DNA of 64,000 nt from Candidatus Latescibacterota bacterium (GCA_022827835.1 JAJEIO010000020.1:22168-86167); one strand, 5' to 3'. Shown: positions 14,910 to 24,312, counted from the first letter of the stretch. The notes: generated from the letters alone by a model not told the origin. Numbers and translations are program-made.

Positions 14910-17513
14910 TCAATAGGCTACGGCAATAGTATGCAAGACTTCCCCGGCCCCGACGCGTGCTCCTTGGGTATCGGTATCCACCCGCAGGCGCACCACATAC
15001 ACTCCCGGTGCGACCACCGCCCCCGACTCATCCCGACCATCCCACCCAACTCCGTACGCCCCTGTACTCACCCCGCGCTGCTCGACCAACTGCCGCACCA
15101 GCCGACCGCTCAAATCGTAGATCAGCACCTCCACCGGACTGTCGTCGCCGACCTTGATTACCTTGAAGTGGAACGACACTTGGTCGTTGACCCCATCCCC
15201 ATTGGGAGTGAAGACCTCCGGTATCACCACGTCCTCCAACAATGATCGGCTCTGCACGGCACCCCGCAAGGTCGTGGTGTTGCTGAGTACCTCCCCTACT
15301 GCATCGCCCGGATCAACCCGCTGCCAATCCCATTCCGCCGAGGTGCTGTTCTGCAGCGATGCCTGCAACACCGCTCCAGCCGAAAAAAGCGCCGTAGTGA
15401 AGTCCAGCCGCAACATCTCGACCCCTGACTCTGGGCTGATTGGCGGAAAGGTCAAGCGCAGGCTGTCGCCGCCCGTCGCCACAACCTCGACATCGGCTAT
15501 CGCCGGCCCGTCCATATCGCGGCCAGCCAGCACCTCGCCCGCACCGGCATACAGACCATCGAACTCAAGCGTCATGTCCGCCGGTGCCACCAGCAGAAGC
15601 TCGTCGAAACCGGGATCGCGGGGGGCGAAGTTCGGCCGCACAAAGAGCGAAAAGCGCTGCTCTTTCCCCAGCGTCTCCACCACCGCCGGTGCCACCTCTC
15701 CCGTCAGGCTCTGCGCCACCGGATGCGTAAAATTGAGCCGGATCGAACGCAAGGTCGCGCTCACTGAAGGAGCGTCCGACAACAGGGTTGCCCGGATCTC
15801 TAGGAACTCGCGCGGCGACGGCGAAGTAATCGGACTGCCGCTGGGATCTTCGCCCGGCTGGCTCCAGTCGCTCCAATCCCCGCCTACTACTTCTTCGGCG
15901 ATAATATCCCCCTTGAATATCGACAGCAGCTTATCGTACTGGTCTTTGCTCACTTCGGTGCCGTCTTTTTTGAAATAGCGCAGGTTCTCGGCTAGTTCGT
16001 TGCCGGTGCGCGTCTGCACCAGCACACTCGTGCCCGGCGGCACATCCGCGTCCCATTCGAGTGAGACTAGGTTGCGGCTGCCGCCCAGCCGCACCAGATC
16101 CGAAGTCAGGCTTACCTCCGACATAAACCCTTCCCCATAGAGCTGCAACTCGGACGGATCGGCCAGAATGGCCGCACCACTATTGCCTACCCCGCGCACA
16201 ATCTGATTCCACACGAAGCGGAAAAAACGCGCCCTTAAGGGGCTAAAGTTGTTGCCCATTACGCTTTGGGTGCCAATCGTGCTGGCACTGAGGACTTCCG
16301 CACCACTCACTGCGGCCGCGGAAGTCCACTTGAGGCTGCCGTCTGCCTCGCGCTCGCCATTGGAGAAATCCAGTCTATAACCCTCAAAATTTCGCTGGCG
16401 CGCTCCCAAGGCCATGCGGAAAGCGTCGATCCAGAACGAAGCTCCCATATCGAAAAACACCTCGCCCTCTGGTGACTTTAATTGCCCAGGGGAGAAGATG
16501 AAAATCACCTCGCTGAAACTGAGCACATCACCGTCGAATAAACTCGCCAGCGCCAGCGATTGGGTCGAAGTAACCATGCCCCCGCGCTCGACCGTATTGA
16601 TCAGAATCTCGTCGCCCTCGGCCCACACTTCCAACTCGGCTAGGCGCGGCCTTTCGCGCACGAAATAGCGCACTGGGCCTTGCCGCGATGCTTCGAGCCG
16701 GTCATAGACCTCCTTTTTGACCGCGGCCTCATTGCCATTCGGCAGTAACTTGTGGTAGAGGATCGCCCCTCGGTCTGCCTCTAACAGGGCTTCGTACTCG
16801 TCGCGGCTGATCTCCCGCCCCTCGGCAAAGTCGCTGCCGGTCACCAGCACCTGCACGAAGCGCAGGCCCATGCCCGCAAACTCTTCTGCGTACTCCAGCT
16901 CGATCTCAAAGAGCCGCTGTTGTTTGTTGGGCACCAAGGTGCGCGCCACTCGTCTGAACTCCGGCGTCTCGGAACGGCTGTTGCCCTTGGGTTGGCGGCC
17001 TTCCGAGACCAGCACATCAAACTGCAAGAAGGGGTCGCCCAACGCTTCATCGACAAACTTGAGCACGATCTTGCGGGCCATGACGAAGCGGCCCAAATCG
17101 ACGATAAACCACCACTGCGTCGCCAAATCGACACCTAACTCGAGCGCGTCAGGTTCCCAATAGGTCTCCATATCGCCGTCAAAGAGGGCCAGTACACCCG
17201 GCGCATTGGAGCCAGCGCGGATGCCGTCGCTGAGTTCGATATCGGCCGCGTCTTTTTTGATGTAATTGGGAGGATTCAGGCGCAAGAATTCGCGGGCGTT
17301 CTCCACGGCATTGATATTCTTGCGCAGCCGCCGTGGCCGAACTTCGCCGTCGGCCCCGATGTCTAGGGTGCCCGCCCCGAAAGACCAGTTTTGCCAGTGC
17401 TGCTGAGAATTGACCACGACTTGGTCGGCGGTGACGCGATGGCCCGCTCCCTGAGCGCTGGCGCACACCGCGCCCAACAACAAGGCGCTGGCAACAGTCC
17501 AAATGGTCTTCAT
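14910..17513 (-). CDS. A-type secreted surface protein (copy A1)
   Basis: A 867-residue exported protein. I call 'A-type' the family whose mature N-terminus reads HRVTADQVVVNSQQHWQNW. The ATG at 17513 has an AGAGG site and gives the signal MKTIWTVASALLLGAVCASA. Domains: a first discoidin-like domain (about 75-280; LFDGDMETYWEPD, WWFIVDLGRFVMARKI, LAELEVWAEG), a second one (about 290-470; FDMGASFWIDAFRMAL), a beta-sandwich with RTGN and WSDWS separated by a long insertion (about 480-610), an unassigned region, and a CHU_C/FlgD-like terminal domain (VFTPNGDGVNDQ) ending in AVAY. It is paired with B1, ten bases upstream. This copy is the most diverged A-type. No enzymatic motif is visible; a glycan or surface-binding role is inference. 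Confidence 0.85.
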   Translation of the reverse strand: MKTIWTVASALLLGAVCASAQGAGHRVTADQVVVNSQQHWQNWSFGAGTLDIGADGEVRPRRLRKNINAVENAREFLRLNPPNYIKKDAADIELSDGIRAGSNAPGVLALFDGDMETYWEPDALELGVDLATQWWFIVDLGRFVMARKIVLKFVDEALGDPFLQFDVLVSEGRQPKGNSRSETPEFRRVARTLVPNKQQRLFEIELEYAEEFAGMGLRFVQVLVTGSDFAEGREISRDEYEALLEADRGAILYHKLLPNGNEAAVKKEVYDRLEASRQGPVRYFVRERPRLAELEVWAEGDEILINTVERGGMVTSTQSLALASLFDGDVLSFSEVIFIFSPGQLKSPEGEVFFDMGASFWIDAFRMALGARQRNFEGYRLDFSNGEREADGSLKWTSAAAVSGAEVLSASTIGTQSVMGNNFSPLRARFFRFVWNQIVRGVGNSGAAILADPSELQLYGEGFMSEVSLTSDLVRLGGSRNLVSLEWDADVPPGTSVLVQTRTGNELAENLRYFKKDGTEVSKDQYDKLLSIFKGDIIAEEVVGGDWSDWSQPGEDPSGSPITSPSPREFLEIRATLLSDAPSVSATLRSIRLNFTHPVAQSLTGEVAPAVVETLGKEQRFSLFVRPNFAPRDPGFDELLLVAPADMTLEFDGLYAGAGEVLAGRDMDGPAIADVEVVATGGDSLRLTFPPISPESGVEMLRLDFTTALFSAGAVLQASLQNSTSAEWDWQRVDPGDAVGEVLSNTTTLRGAVQSRSLLEDVVIPEVFTPNGDGVNDQVSFHFKVIKVGDDSPVEVLIYDLSGRLVRQLVEQRGVSTGAYGVGWDGRDESGAVVAPGVYVVRLRVDTDTQGARVGAGEVLHTIAVAY

Positions 17514-17523
17514 TGTTCGGCCT

Positions 17524-19470
17524 CTAATAAGCCAGTGCAATGACGCGCTGGAGGATTTCTACGCCTTGGTCGCTAGTCACCTTTAGGCGCAATAGATAGC
17601 ATCCCGGCACTACCCGCTCCCCACTCGCCAATACCCCACCCCACTCCACGCGAAATCGGCCGCTCTGCGCTGTGCCGCGATGCACCTCCCCCAAGCGACG
17701 GCCCGACAAATCGTACAGATCCAATGCGACTGGTACCGCTCCCAAGAGATTCAACAACTCGTATTCGATCTGCAACTCGTCGTTGACTCCGTCGCCATTG
17801 GGCGTAAACACGGGCGAGGCTAGCCTGAGCGCGTTGGCCGCCTTGTGTTCCACTTCGACCAAACCTACGTTCAGCGTGTTGCTCTCGACTAGTGGATTGG
17901 CGTCGCCTGCGGTGAGCCGCTGATGCACCTCAAAGGGCCTTTCGCTGTCCGATACCCGGCCGGTGAACATCGTGCCGAACTTGAACACTTCTACCTGAAA
18001 GTCCACCTCAACCAATTCTTCGGTGCGCTGCAAATCCATGCGCGGGATGCGCAGCGCAAAGCCCTCCGCGTCCGAGCGCAGGACGTCAAAGCCGACCTCC
18101 ACCTCGCTAATGCGCACCGCGTCAACACTTTTGACCTGCACGGGCGTCTCAACCTCAATGGTGTCAAATCCCAGATCGTCCTCTTCAAATTGGGGCAATA
18201 CCGCATAGGTAAAGGAAGTCACCTCTCCCGCTTTAACCTGCGCCGGAGCGATCTCGGCCAGTACTTGGGTGGCCACCGGCGGGTCCGAGACGCTGAACTG
18301 TACATAGTCCAGCCGTCCGCCCGCCTCCTTGAGCGATTCAAAGTCGGCGCGCAGTTGCACGTAGCGCCTAGGCTGGTCCGCCTGCATCGCCCCCGTACTG
18401 TCCGCGAAATCGTACGCTTGGCTCCAAGCTTCCCACTGCTGGGTATCAGGCGTGATCCCAGCCCGCTCGCCCTTGTTGAGCTTGTTATAGGCATTGCGCG
18501 TCAGCACTCGACCTTGGGTGTCGAAGCGACTTTGCTCATCGCCGCGAAAGGTGAAGCGCCAGTAGATGTTGGGCGTCGGCGTATCGCCGCTGCGCATAGT
18601 CAAGGCAACGCGAGCACCTGGCTCGACCACACCCGACCAACTCAGATCGCCCAGCGACACCGCTCGGCCTAGATCAATGACATTACTTTGGTAGCCAGCA
18701 AAGGGGGCATAACCCGCGCCGTAGAGTTCAAGTTCGGCTAGCTCCCAGATGCCCCGTGTATTCTCCGCTGCTCGGAAGAGTACCTTCTGCACAGGTTGCG
18801 CTGGCAACTCTAACTCAATGATAGGCTCGGTGTTTTCCCTGATATCGTAGAGTACGTCAAAGGCGACGACAGACCCCCTGCCGAATCCCCCCACTCCAGC
18901 CTGTAGCTCTCGATGGGGATCTTTGAACGGATCGCCGTCACTGATGCCAATGGTAAAGCTCTCCACGAAGCGGTCGTGCAGATGTCTTTCGCGGGGGTAG
19001 AACTTGATTCGTTCGAGAAAAAACAGGCCGCCGAGGTCGAAAATCAGACTTTTGTGTTTGGGCCCATGCATCGCAAAGTGCCCATCGCCCAGATAGACCG
19101 TATTGGGATCCTCGTCCCAGATAAACCAGTCATCGACATCGGGACCACCCCAGCCAATCCAAGTCAGATAGAAAATATCCCCGAGGAAATCGGGCTGGGG
19201 CAACAGCGGCGTCAGGTTGACCGTCGGGTCGAGTTGGCGCGGTGCGATGTGATTGGGTGTTACTTCGATTAGGTCAGTCTGGCCATGCTGATCTTCGGCC
19301 ACATCGGCCCACGCCAGTTGCACGAATTCCACCCCCTCAAGCGCCGCCAATTCTGGAGCCGGCAAATCGCTACCCCCGAGCCGGTAGATCGTCAGCGCGT
19401 CGAGAGGGCCGACGCCCAACAGCAAAAACCCGCACCATACAGCTAAGGAATCTCTGAGGCGTTGGTGCAT
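17524..19470 (-). CDS. B-type secreted surface protein (copy B1)
   Basis: A 648-residue exported protein. 'B-type' proteins begin after the signal with LTIYRxGGxxLPxPEL, then carry the motif PRQLDPTVNLTP. The ATG at 19470 (GGGAG site) gives the signal MHQRLRDSLAVWCGFLLLGVGPLDA, 27 codons inside the track ORF. There is one discoidin-like domain (about 100-265; DPNTVYLGDGHFA, LIFDLGGLFFLERIKFYPRE, IWELAELELYGAGY), then the RSGD...WEAWS beta-sandwich with the insertion LTRNAYNKLNKGERAGITPD, then a region of about 200 residues shared only by B-types, and a CHU_C-like domain (VFTPNGDGVNDE) ending in IALAY. It directly precedes A1. The methionine-synthase-like gene upstream ends about 97 bases away, so the pair may belong to that operon or have its own promoter. 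Confidence 0.85.
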   Translation of the reverse strand: MHQRLRDSLAVWCGFLLLGVGPLDALTIYRLGGSDLPAPELAALEGVEFVQLAWADVAEDQHGQTDLIEVTPNHIAPRQLDPTVNLTPLLPQPDFLGDIFYLTWIGWGGPDVDDWFIWDEDPNTVYLGDGHFAMHGPKHKSLIFDLGGLFFLERIKFYPRERHLHDRFVESFTIGISDGDPFKDPHRELQAGVGGFGRGSVVAFDVLYDIRENTEPIIELELPAQPVQKVLFRAAENTRGIWELAELELYGAGYAPFAGYQSNVIDLGRAVSLGDLSWSGVVEPGARVALTMRSGDTPTPNIYWRFTFRGDEQSRFDTQGRVLTRNAYNKLNKGERAGITPDTQQWEAWSQAYDFADSTGAMQADQPRRYVQLRADFESLKEAGGRLDYVQFSVSDPPVATQVLAEIAPAQVKAGEVTSFTYAVLPQFEEDDLGFDTIEVETPVQVKSVDAVRISEVEVGFDVLRSDAEGFALRIPRMDLQRTEELVEVDFQVEVFKFGTMFTGRVSDSERPFEVHQRLTAGDANPLVESNTLNVGLVEVEHKAANALRLASPVFTPNGDGVNDELQIEYELLNLLGAVPVALDLYDLSGRRLGEVHRGTAQSGRFRVEWGGVLASGERVVPGCYLLRLKVTSDQGVEILQRVIALAY

Positions 19471-19566
19471 GAATGGGTGCTCCCTATAAAAACCTTCCTG
19501 CGATGAAGAGCATATCTTGGCTCGGTCGCGTTTGATCGCCGTGGTCACCAATGCCCAGCGACAGGC

Positions 19567-20724
19567 TCACCCCCAAAGCTGCTTCGTCGCCAGTTGTGCA
19601 CCGGCGGCTATGGCCTGGAACTTGGCCCACACCACGGTCGGATAGACTTCCGGGGTATAGGTAGCCTGGGTCGAAAAGCCGCAATCGGTCCCGGCGATCA
19701 CGTTCTCTCGCCCCACGATGTTGGCGAAGCGGACGATGCGCTCGCAGATGAGTTCTGGGTGCTCGACGATATTGCTCGCGTGCGCGACCATCCCTGGAAT
19801 AATCAACTTGTCCTCCGGCAGTTTGACATCCTCCCAGACGTGGTATTCGTGTTCGTGCCGTGGGTTGGCGGCCTCGAACGAATAGGCACCGGCGTTCACC
19901 TTGAGCATGGTCCCCACGATGTCCTTGAGCGCCGCATCGTGGATGCGCGGACCTTCGTTGATCCCGTAGCAAGTATGTAGCCGCACCTGCTCGGGAGGAA
20001 TATCGCGCAAGCTGTGGTTGAGCACCTCGACGGACAGTTCGATCTTCCGCAGGCGGTCGTCTAGGCTCAAGCTCCCGTCGCCGCGGACCACTGTCATCCA
20101 AGGATCGTCGATCTGCACGATAAAGCCCGCATCAACGATCGCCTTATACTCCGTGCGCATCGCCTCGCCGACCGCCTGCAGATACTCCTCCTCAGTCGGA
20201 TAATACTCGTTTCCACCGACTCCACCCGGCGCCACCGCGGGCATAAAGACATCTACCTTGTCCACTTCCGCGACCGCGGCTTTGAGGTTTTCGATGTCCT
20301 TGTTCAGAGCATCAATCCCCTTATAACTGACGGGTCCGATGCACGCGACGGGGTTTATTTTGGCGACGGCACCCCCGTGCATGGCCTTGCCAAAGTAGCG
20401 CTCGTAATACTCCGGGAAAGCGGCCACCTCCTGCGAAAATTCAGCGGAGTCGATCGCGCCCGGTCTCGCTTCATAACCAGCCAACCGCTCGCTCACGTAC
20501 GCCGAGAAACCGAGCTTACTCTGCTCGCCATCGGTGACAATGTCGATGCCGCTCTCGACCTGCTTGCTGACAACCTCGGCCACGGCAGCCGAAATTCGCC
20601 GAGCATAGTCCTCCTCGGCGTAGGGTGCGCCGTTGACTTTGGCCTGCATCAGGTCGAGCAGGTCCACAGGACGCGCCAAGCTGCCAACGTGGGTAGTCAA
20701 GATGCGATCAGTGCTGCGCTCCAT
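19567..20724 (-). CDS. MetE-like zinc methyltransferase, C-terminal domain only
   Basis: A 385-residue cytoplasmic TIM-barrel protein of the UROD/MetE-like superfamily, corresponding to the C-terminal half of cobalamin-independent methionine synthase (full MetE is about 750 residues). It starts ILTTHVGSLARP, the usual family opening, and continues ESGIDIVTDGEQSK. Candidate zinc ligands are present: His and Cys in VRLHTCYGINEGP and a late Cys in AGTDCGFSTQATY. Such short MetE-like proteins move methyl or alkyl groups between thiols and small substrates, and many sit in catabolic operons. Here it is the fifth gene after SDR, SnoaL-like, isomerase and Gfo/Idh/MocA genes, so a demethylation or thiol-dependent step is possible, but the substrate is unknown. 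An AAGGAG site precedes the start. Confidence 0.82.
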   Translation of the reverse strand: MERSTDRILTTHVGSLARPVDLLDLMQAKVNGAPYAEEDYARRISAAVAEVVSKQVESGIDIVTDGEQSKLGFSAYVSERLAGYEARPGAIDSAEFSQEVAAFPEYYERYFGKAMHGGAVAKINPVACIGPVSYKGIDALNKDIENLKAAVAEVDKVDVFMPAVAPGGVGGNEYYPTEEEYLQAVGEAMRTEYKAIVDAGFIVQIDDPWMTVVRGDGSLSLDDRLRKIELSVEVLNHSLRDIPPEQVRLHTCYGINEGPRIHDAALKDIVGTMLKVNAGAYSFEAANPRHEHEYHVWEDVKLPEDKLIIPGMVAHASNIVEHPELICERIVRFANIVGRENVIAGTDCGFSTQATYTPEVYPTVVWAKFQAIAAGAQLATKQLWG

Positions 20725-20755
20725 AGTTGCGTCTCCTTGCTCCCCGTATAAATCT

Positions 20756-22003
20756 TCAATCCAGCCCGAGCGCCGCGTCGATCTCTTGTTGGTAGGCCCG
20801 CACTTGGCCCGAGAGGATCTCGTCCATAGTCACGGCTCGGCCGGCGAGAATTGACTCGTAGGCCCCGTATATCGCCGCCACCGCCGTCATGCCCAGATGT
20901 CCATCGACCTCGGGTTTGGTGCCCTTGAGAACCGCCTCGCCAAAGTCGTGCATCTCGATGGCCATGTGCTTGGCATCAATCGGCGGGAAGTCCAGCTCGT
21001 AGGTCACTACCTTCGCGCCGAAAAGCCGCTCGGTGATTTCGCTCATCTGAAAATCGGGCAACAACGGCAAAATCTCCGCGCCCTCAAACTGTTCGCCCTC
21101 GCGGCGCAGAACCACCGGCCGACCATTGCGGTCCCCAGGCGCATACAACGCCCCCAAGCGGCCGTGCACACTGCGCTCAAAACCGGTGCTGCCGCGACCG
21201 CCGGCAGCGTAGGTAAACTGCACCATGGCCCCGGATTTCATCTTGTACATCGCGCAGACCGAATCCTCGCCGGTAGCTTCAACCGAATCGGGGAAGGTCT
21301 TGAGCCGCTCGACATAAGACTCGAGCTGGAGACCGGAATCATCGGGCTTATAGCGCACCGGCTCGATGATCCAACCAGTGCCGTAGATCTGGTCGAAGGC
21401 ACCCATGTAGTACTGCACGATATCGGTAAAATGCACCGCCATATCTAGGCCGATCGCTCCTTTGTCCTTGAGATGCCGCCACGGGGTGATGACCATCTTA
21501 TTGTTGCCGCCTAGGCTGTTGTGGATCATCAGGTAGGGGTCTCCCAAAAGCCCGTGGTCGAGGATCGCGCGCGCCAATCTATTGGGTGGGTCGCGCCGCA
21601 AATTCTCAGCCGTGGCCAGCACCACGCCACTCTTTTCGGCCGCCGCGATCATCGACGTGCAGGCGCGAATGGTGATGCCCAGCGGCTTTTCGCACAAGAC
21701 GTGCTTGCCGGCCTCCAACGCCGGCACCGCCACTTGGTGATGGACCGCGGGATCAGTGGCCACGTCCACCGCCGCAATGCTGGGGTGCGACACGGCCTCG
21801 TCCAGATCGGTGAAGACCAAGGGCGTGCGACCAAAGAGGCGCTCTACTTCCCGTCGGCCCAGATCCGCGTTCTTGGGGTTGAGGTCGCACACGGCCATCA
21901 GTTCGATATTGCCGATGCCGCTGTTCTCCAGTTCTTTGTAGGCGAGGATATGGCGATGGCCCATACCGCCGCAGCCGATCAAGCAAAGTGGAATCTTTTT
22001 CAA
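20756..22003 (-). CDS. Gfo/Idh/MocA-family NAD(P)-dependent oxidoreductase
   Basis: A 415-residue cytoplasmic dehydrogenase. It starts at a TTG (22003) backed by a good AAGGAG site. The N-terminal Rossmann fold has LIGCGGMGHRHILAYKELE. The family-typical EKPLG motif appears as HVLCEKPLGITIRA, followed by a C-terminal alpha/beta substrate domain (GAIGLDMAVHFTDIVQYYMG, where a conserved His is expected near the nicotinamide). It is slightly longer than the usual 330-390 residues. Members oxidise or reduce hydroxyls on sugars, inositols and similar compounds. Its operon partners (sugar isomerase-like TIM barrel, SDR) support a role in breaking down an unusual carbohydrate or polyol, but the exact substrate is not visible. 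Confidence 0.9.
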   Translation of the reverse strand: MKKIPLCLIGCGGMGHRHILAYKELENSGIGNIELMAVCDLNPKNADLGRREVERLFGRTPLVFTDLDEAVSHPSIAAVDVATDPAVHHQVAVPALEAGKHVLCEKPLGITIRACTSMIAAAEKSGVVLATAENLRRDPPNRLARAILDHGLLGDPYLMIHNSLGGNNKMVITPWRHLKDKGAIGLDMAVHFTDIVQYYMGAFDQIYGTGWIIEPVRYKPDDSGLQLESYVERLKTFPDSVEATGEDSVCAMYKMKSGAMVQFTYAAGGRGSTGFERSVHGRLGALYAPGDRNGRPVVLRREGEQFEGAEILPLLPDFQMSEITERLFGAKVVTYELDFPPIDAKHMAIEMHDFGEAVLKGTKPEVDGHLGMTAVAAIYGAYESILAGRAVTMDEILSGQVRAYQQEIDAALGLD

Positions 22004-22024
22004 TGTCTGCTCCTTGTATAACGC

Positions 22025-22807
22025 TCAGTAACCCACCGAGCGTAGGAATTCCCGATTGGCCCGACACGATTCATCCGCGTCAGTGTCTGCATAGCTGGAC
22101 AACTCGCCCATTACCCAGCCCTGATAGCCGATCTCCTCAAGCGCCGCGCGAATCGCGGCGAAGTCCAGCCCCACCGTGCCCTGCCCCATCACGCAGAACT
22201 TGCCCTGGGTCCAGTCCTTCATGTGCACGTAGCCGATGCGCTCGCGGTATTTGAAGATCTGGGCGACCGCGTCTTCCTGCATAAAGGCCGCCACCGACAC
22301 GTCCATGCAGACCTGCAGCCGCTCGGCGTATGCGAGGAGCTTGTCCTGCTCCTCTTCGCTTTCGACCGTGCAGCGCGGATGCGCGTGGTAGGTCACCTTC
22401 ACCCCCAGAGGCTCGGCGTAATCAATGAGGATTTCCGCCTGCTCAGCCAAGCGTTTAAACTCGTCGTCGTTGGGCCGGCGCAGCGCCACGCGATTGCCGC
22501 CGAGAAAGCAGTAATTGGGGCAACCCAACTCAGCCGCGTACTCGATGATGCGCCGCTGCCGAGCGAGCACCTGTTCGGCGTCGGGTCCCAGCGACACATT
22601 GCCGAACAGGCACACTGGCGGCAACCCGTGCTGATCGAGCAAGCCGCGTAGCCTGCGGGGCGTGCCCAGCCAGTCCATCGAAACGCTGATGAACTCCACC
22701 CCCTCCCAGCCGGCGTCGGCAATGGTGCCAAACACCTTGTCCAAATCCGGCGTGGGGCCCCAAGTGATCGTGGAATACCCTAGATGAAACGACCGCCCTG
22801 CGCTCAT
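22025..22807 (-). CDS. Sugar phosphate isomerase/epimerase (AP endonuclease 2-like TIM barrel)
   Basis: A 260-residue TIM-barrel protein of the xylose-isomerase-like superfamily (AP_endonuc_2). It begins FHLGYSTITWGPTPDLDKVF, then GWEGVEFISVSMDW supplies the first conserved acidic position. Later metal- or substrate-binding residues fall in VKVTYHAHPRCTV, VCMDVSVAAFM, IGYVHMKDW and GWVMGELSSYADTD. Relatives include 2-keto-myo-inositol dehydratase and hydroxypyruvate or tagatose-type epimerases. A GGAGG ribosome binding site lies before the ATG. It sits between a SnoaL-like and a Gfo/Idh/MocA gene, a combination typical of inositol or rare-sugar catabolism. The reaction cannot be fixed from sequence alone. 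Confidence 0.88.
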   Translation of the reverse strand: MSAGRSFHLGYSTITWGPTPDLDKVFGTIADAGWEGVEFISVSMDWLGTPRRLRGLLDQHGLPPVCLFGNVSLGPDAEQVLARQRRIIEYAAELGCPNYCFLGGNRVALRRPNDDEFKRLAEQAEILIDYAEPLGVKVTYHAHPRCTVESEEEQDKLLAYAERLQVCMDVSVAAFMQEDAVAQIFKYRERIGYVHMKDWTQGKFCVMGQGTVGLDFAAIRAALEEIGYQGWVMGELSSYADTDADESCRANREFLRSVGY

Positions 22808-22840
22808 TTTGACCTCCGTTCGCTTCTTGGTTCAGCCTTC

Positions 22841-23224
22841 TCAGGTCAGACACGCGGATACGTGCAAATGGGAAACCTGCCAGCGCTGGTCCTGCCTGAG
22901 CCAGACGATGGTTTCGCGCCAGGTACCTTCCTCGACGCTGTCGCCGATGGTCCATGTGCCGACCAGATACCCCGTACTGACCGCGACATCGCCGTGCACG
23001 GTGGCCTGGAGATCCCGCCATTCCACCTGCGCCTGGACACGGCCTGAGGCCATGCCGACCCGCAGCGCTTCGGAGTCGAAAGCCGCCAGACGACTGCCGT
23101 CGGGGCCAAAGGTAGTGCGTTGGGGGTGGATATACGGCAGAAAGGTGTCTATATCGCCGGCGCAATACGCGGCGGTGGCGATTTTCGCCGCCGCGATTAC
23201 CGCTGCTGCTTCGTCATGGGCCAT
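22841..23224 (-). CDS. SnoaL/NTF2-like small protein
   Basis: A 127-residue cytoplasmic protein with the NTF2-like cone fold: an N-terminal helix pair (AAAVIAAAKIATAAYCAGDIDTFLPYI), the marker turn HPQRTTFGPDG, then beta strands with AVSTGYLVGTWTIG and RWQVSHLHVS. Such proteins are small isomerases, dehydratases or binding domains, and this one could act on an intermediate of the surrounding pathway. The ATG at 23224 has an AGGAG site and lies one base past the SDR stop. The track start at 23299 lies inside the SDR gene and is unlikely. No catalytic set can be assigned with confidence. Confidence 0.8.
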   Translation of the reverse strand: MAHDEAAAVIAAAKIATAAYCAGDIDTFLPYIHPQRTTFGPDGSRLAAFDSEALRVGMASGRVQAQVEWRDLQATVHGDVAVSTGYLVGTWTIGDSVEEGTWRETIVWLRQDQRWQVSHLHVSACLT

Positions 23225-23225
23225 A

Positions 23226-24194
23226 TCAATCTCCTCGTTTGCTCTCCTGTCGTCGCCGCATGCCCTCCTGCAGGAACAATTCGCGGTTGGGAAAACCATT
23301 GACCAATGTGAATCCCCCGTCCACCGCGATCAACTGACCGGTCATATAGGGAATCTGGGTGAAGGCGAAGGCAGCACCGGCGATATCTTCGGGCTGGCCG
23401 ATGCGCGGCAGCGCCTGCGAGCCCCCCTCGGCCATCAGACCGTAGGTTTCGGCCACGGTATACTGCTGGTCGGTCTCCGGATCGACAATGCCAGAAGGAC
23501 GCGACGTCAGCGGCGTCTCCACCACCCCTGGACGCAGGGCGTTGACGGTAATATTGTGCTGTCCCGCATCAAAGGCCGCCCCTAGGACCACGTGATTGAG
23601 CCCGGCCTTGCTCACCCCGTAGGGGATGCGCGTGCTGTCGGGCGCCACATCCGATACCGTAGCGATAAACAGAAAGCTGCGGTGCGGGACTTCTTGTCCG
23701 GCCCGTCGCTCGTTTTCGGCCTGCTCGATCATGCGTTTGAGCGCGCGCTGACACAGGCGGTAGGCCCCTTTGAGATTGACGCTGAGGACCCGGTCCAACT
23801 CCTGTTCAAGGTGATCGACCGGTGTCTCGGTGAAGCGGTAGCGCGCAATCTGCCCGTCTGCGCCGCGCACGTAGTTGGTCACGCCGCTGTTGCTGACCAC
23901 GGTGTCGAGACGGCCGAAATGCGCGTAGGCCCGATCCACTAGGTCGAAAGGGGCTTCGGGCCGGCTCAAATCGGCACCCAAGCTCAGCGCCTCCACTCCG
24001 TGCTCCGTCCGCAGCTTGTTGGCCACCGCGGCCGCCCGCTCCTCGCCGGAGCTTTTGTGCGCGCGGGGGTCGGAGGGATCGCTGCCGGAATTGTAGTGCA
24101 CCACCACGTCGTAGCCGTTGGCGGCAAAGGCGGCCACAACAGCCGTGCCAATTCCACTGCTCGAACCAGAGACCAGACATACGGGCCTGCTCAT
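23226..24194 (-). CDS. Short-chain dehydrogenase/reductase
   Basis: A 322-residue NAD(P)-dependent reductase of the classical SDR family. Cofactor motif: VSGSSSGIGTAVVAAFA. Structural motif: VVSNSGVTNYV. Active-site Tyr and Lys: IPYGVSKAGLNHV, with a Ser upstream in IATVSDVAPDS. NITVNALRPGVVETPLTS and LIAVDGGFT close the fold. It is about 70 residues longer than a typical SDR because of two insertions (SGSDPSDPRAHKSSGEE and YVRGADGQIARYRFTETP). It is the first gene of the catabolic operon running to 19.6 kb and has a GGGAG ribosome binding site. About 118 bases separate it from the upstream B2 gene. I saw no terminator there, so some read-through from the surface-protein locus is possible. 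Confidence 0.9.
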   Translation of the reverse strand: MSRPVCLVSGSSSGIGTAVVAAFAANGYDVVVHYNSGSDPSDPRAHKSSGEERAAAVANKLRTEHGVEALSLGADLSRPEAPFDLVDRAYAHFGRLDTVVSNSGVTNYVRGADGQIARYRFTETPVDHLEQELDRVLSVNLKGAYRLCQRALKRMIEQAENERRAGQEVPHRSFLFIATVSDVAPDSTRIPYGVSKAGLNHVVLGAAFDAGQHNITVNALRPGVVETPLTSRPSGIVDPETDQQYTVAETYGLMAEGGSQALPRIGQPEDIAGAAFAFTQIPYMTGQLIAVDGGFTLVNGFPNRELFLQEGMRRRQESKRGD

Positions 24195-24312
24195 AGATAG
24201 ACTCCCTGATTAATAGTCAACTTCGTTTGCTCTTGGACGATAACGCCTCAATCGACGATCTCCGCCATCCTTCCGGCACCGGCGCGATCGCAAATACAGC
24301 ACAAGCCTTTTT

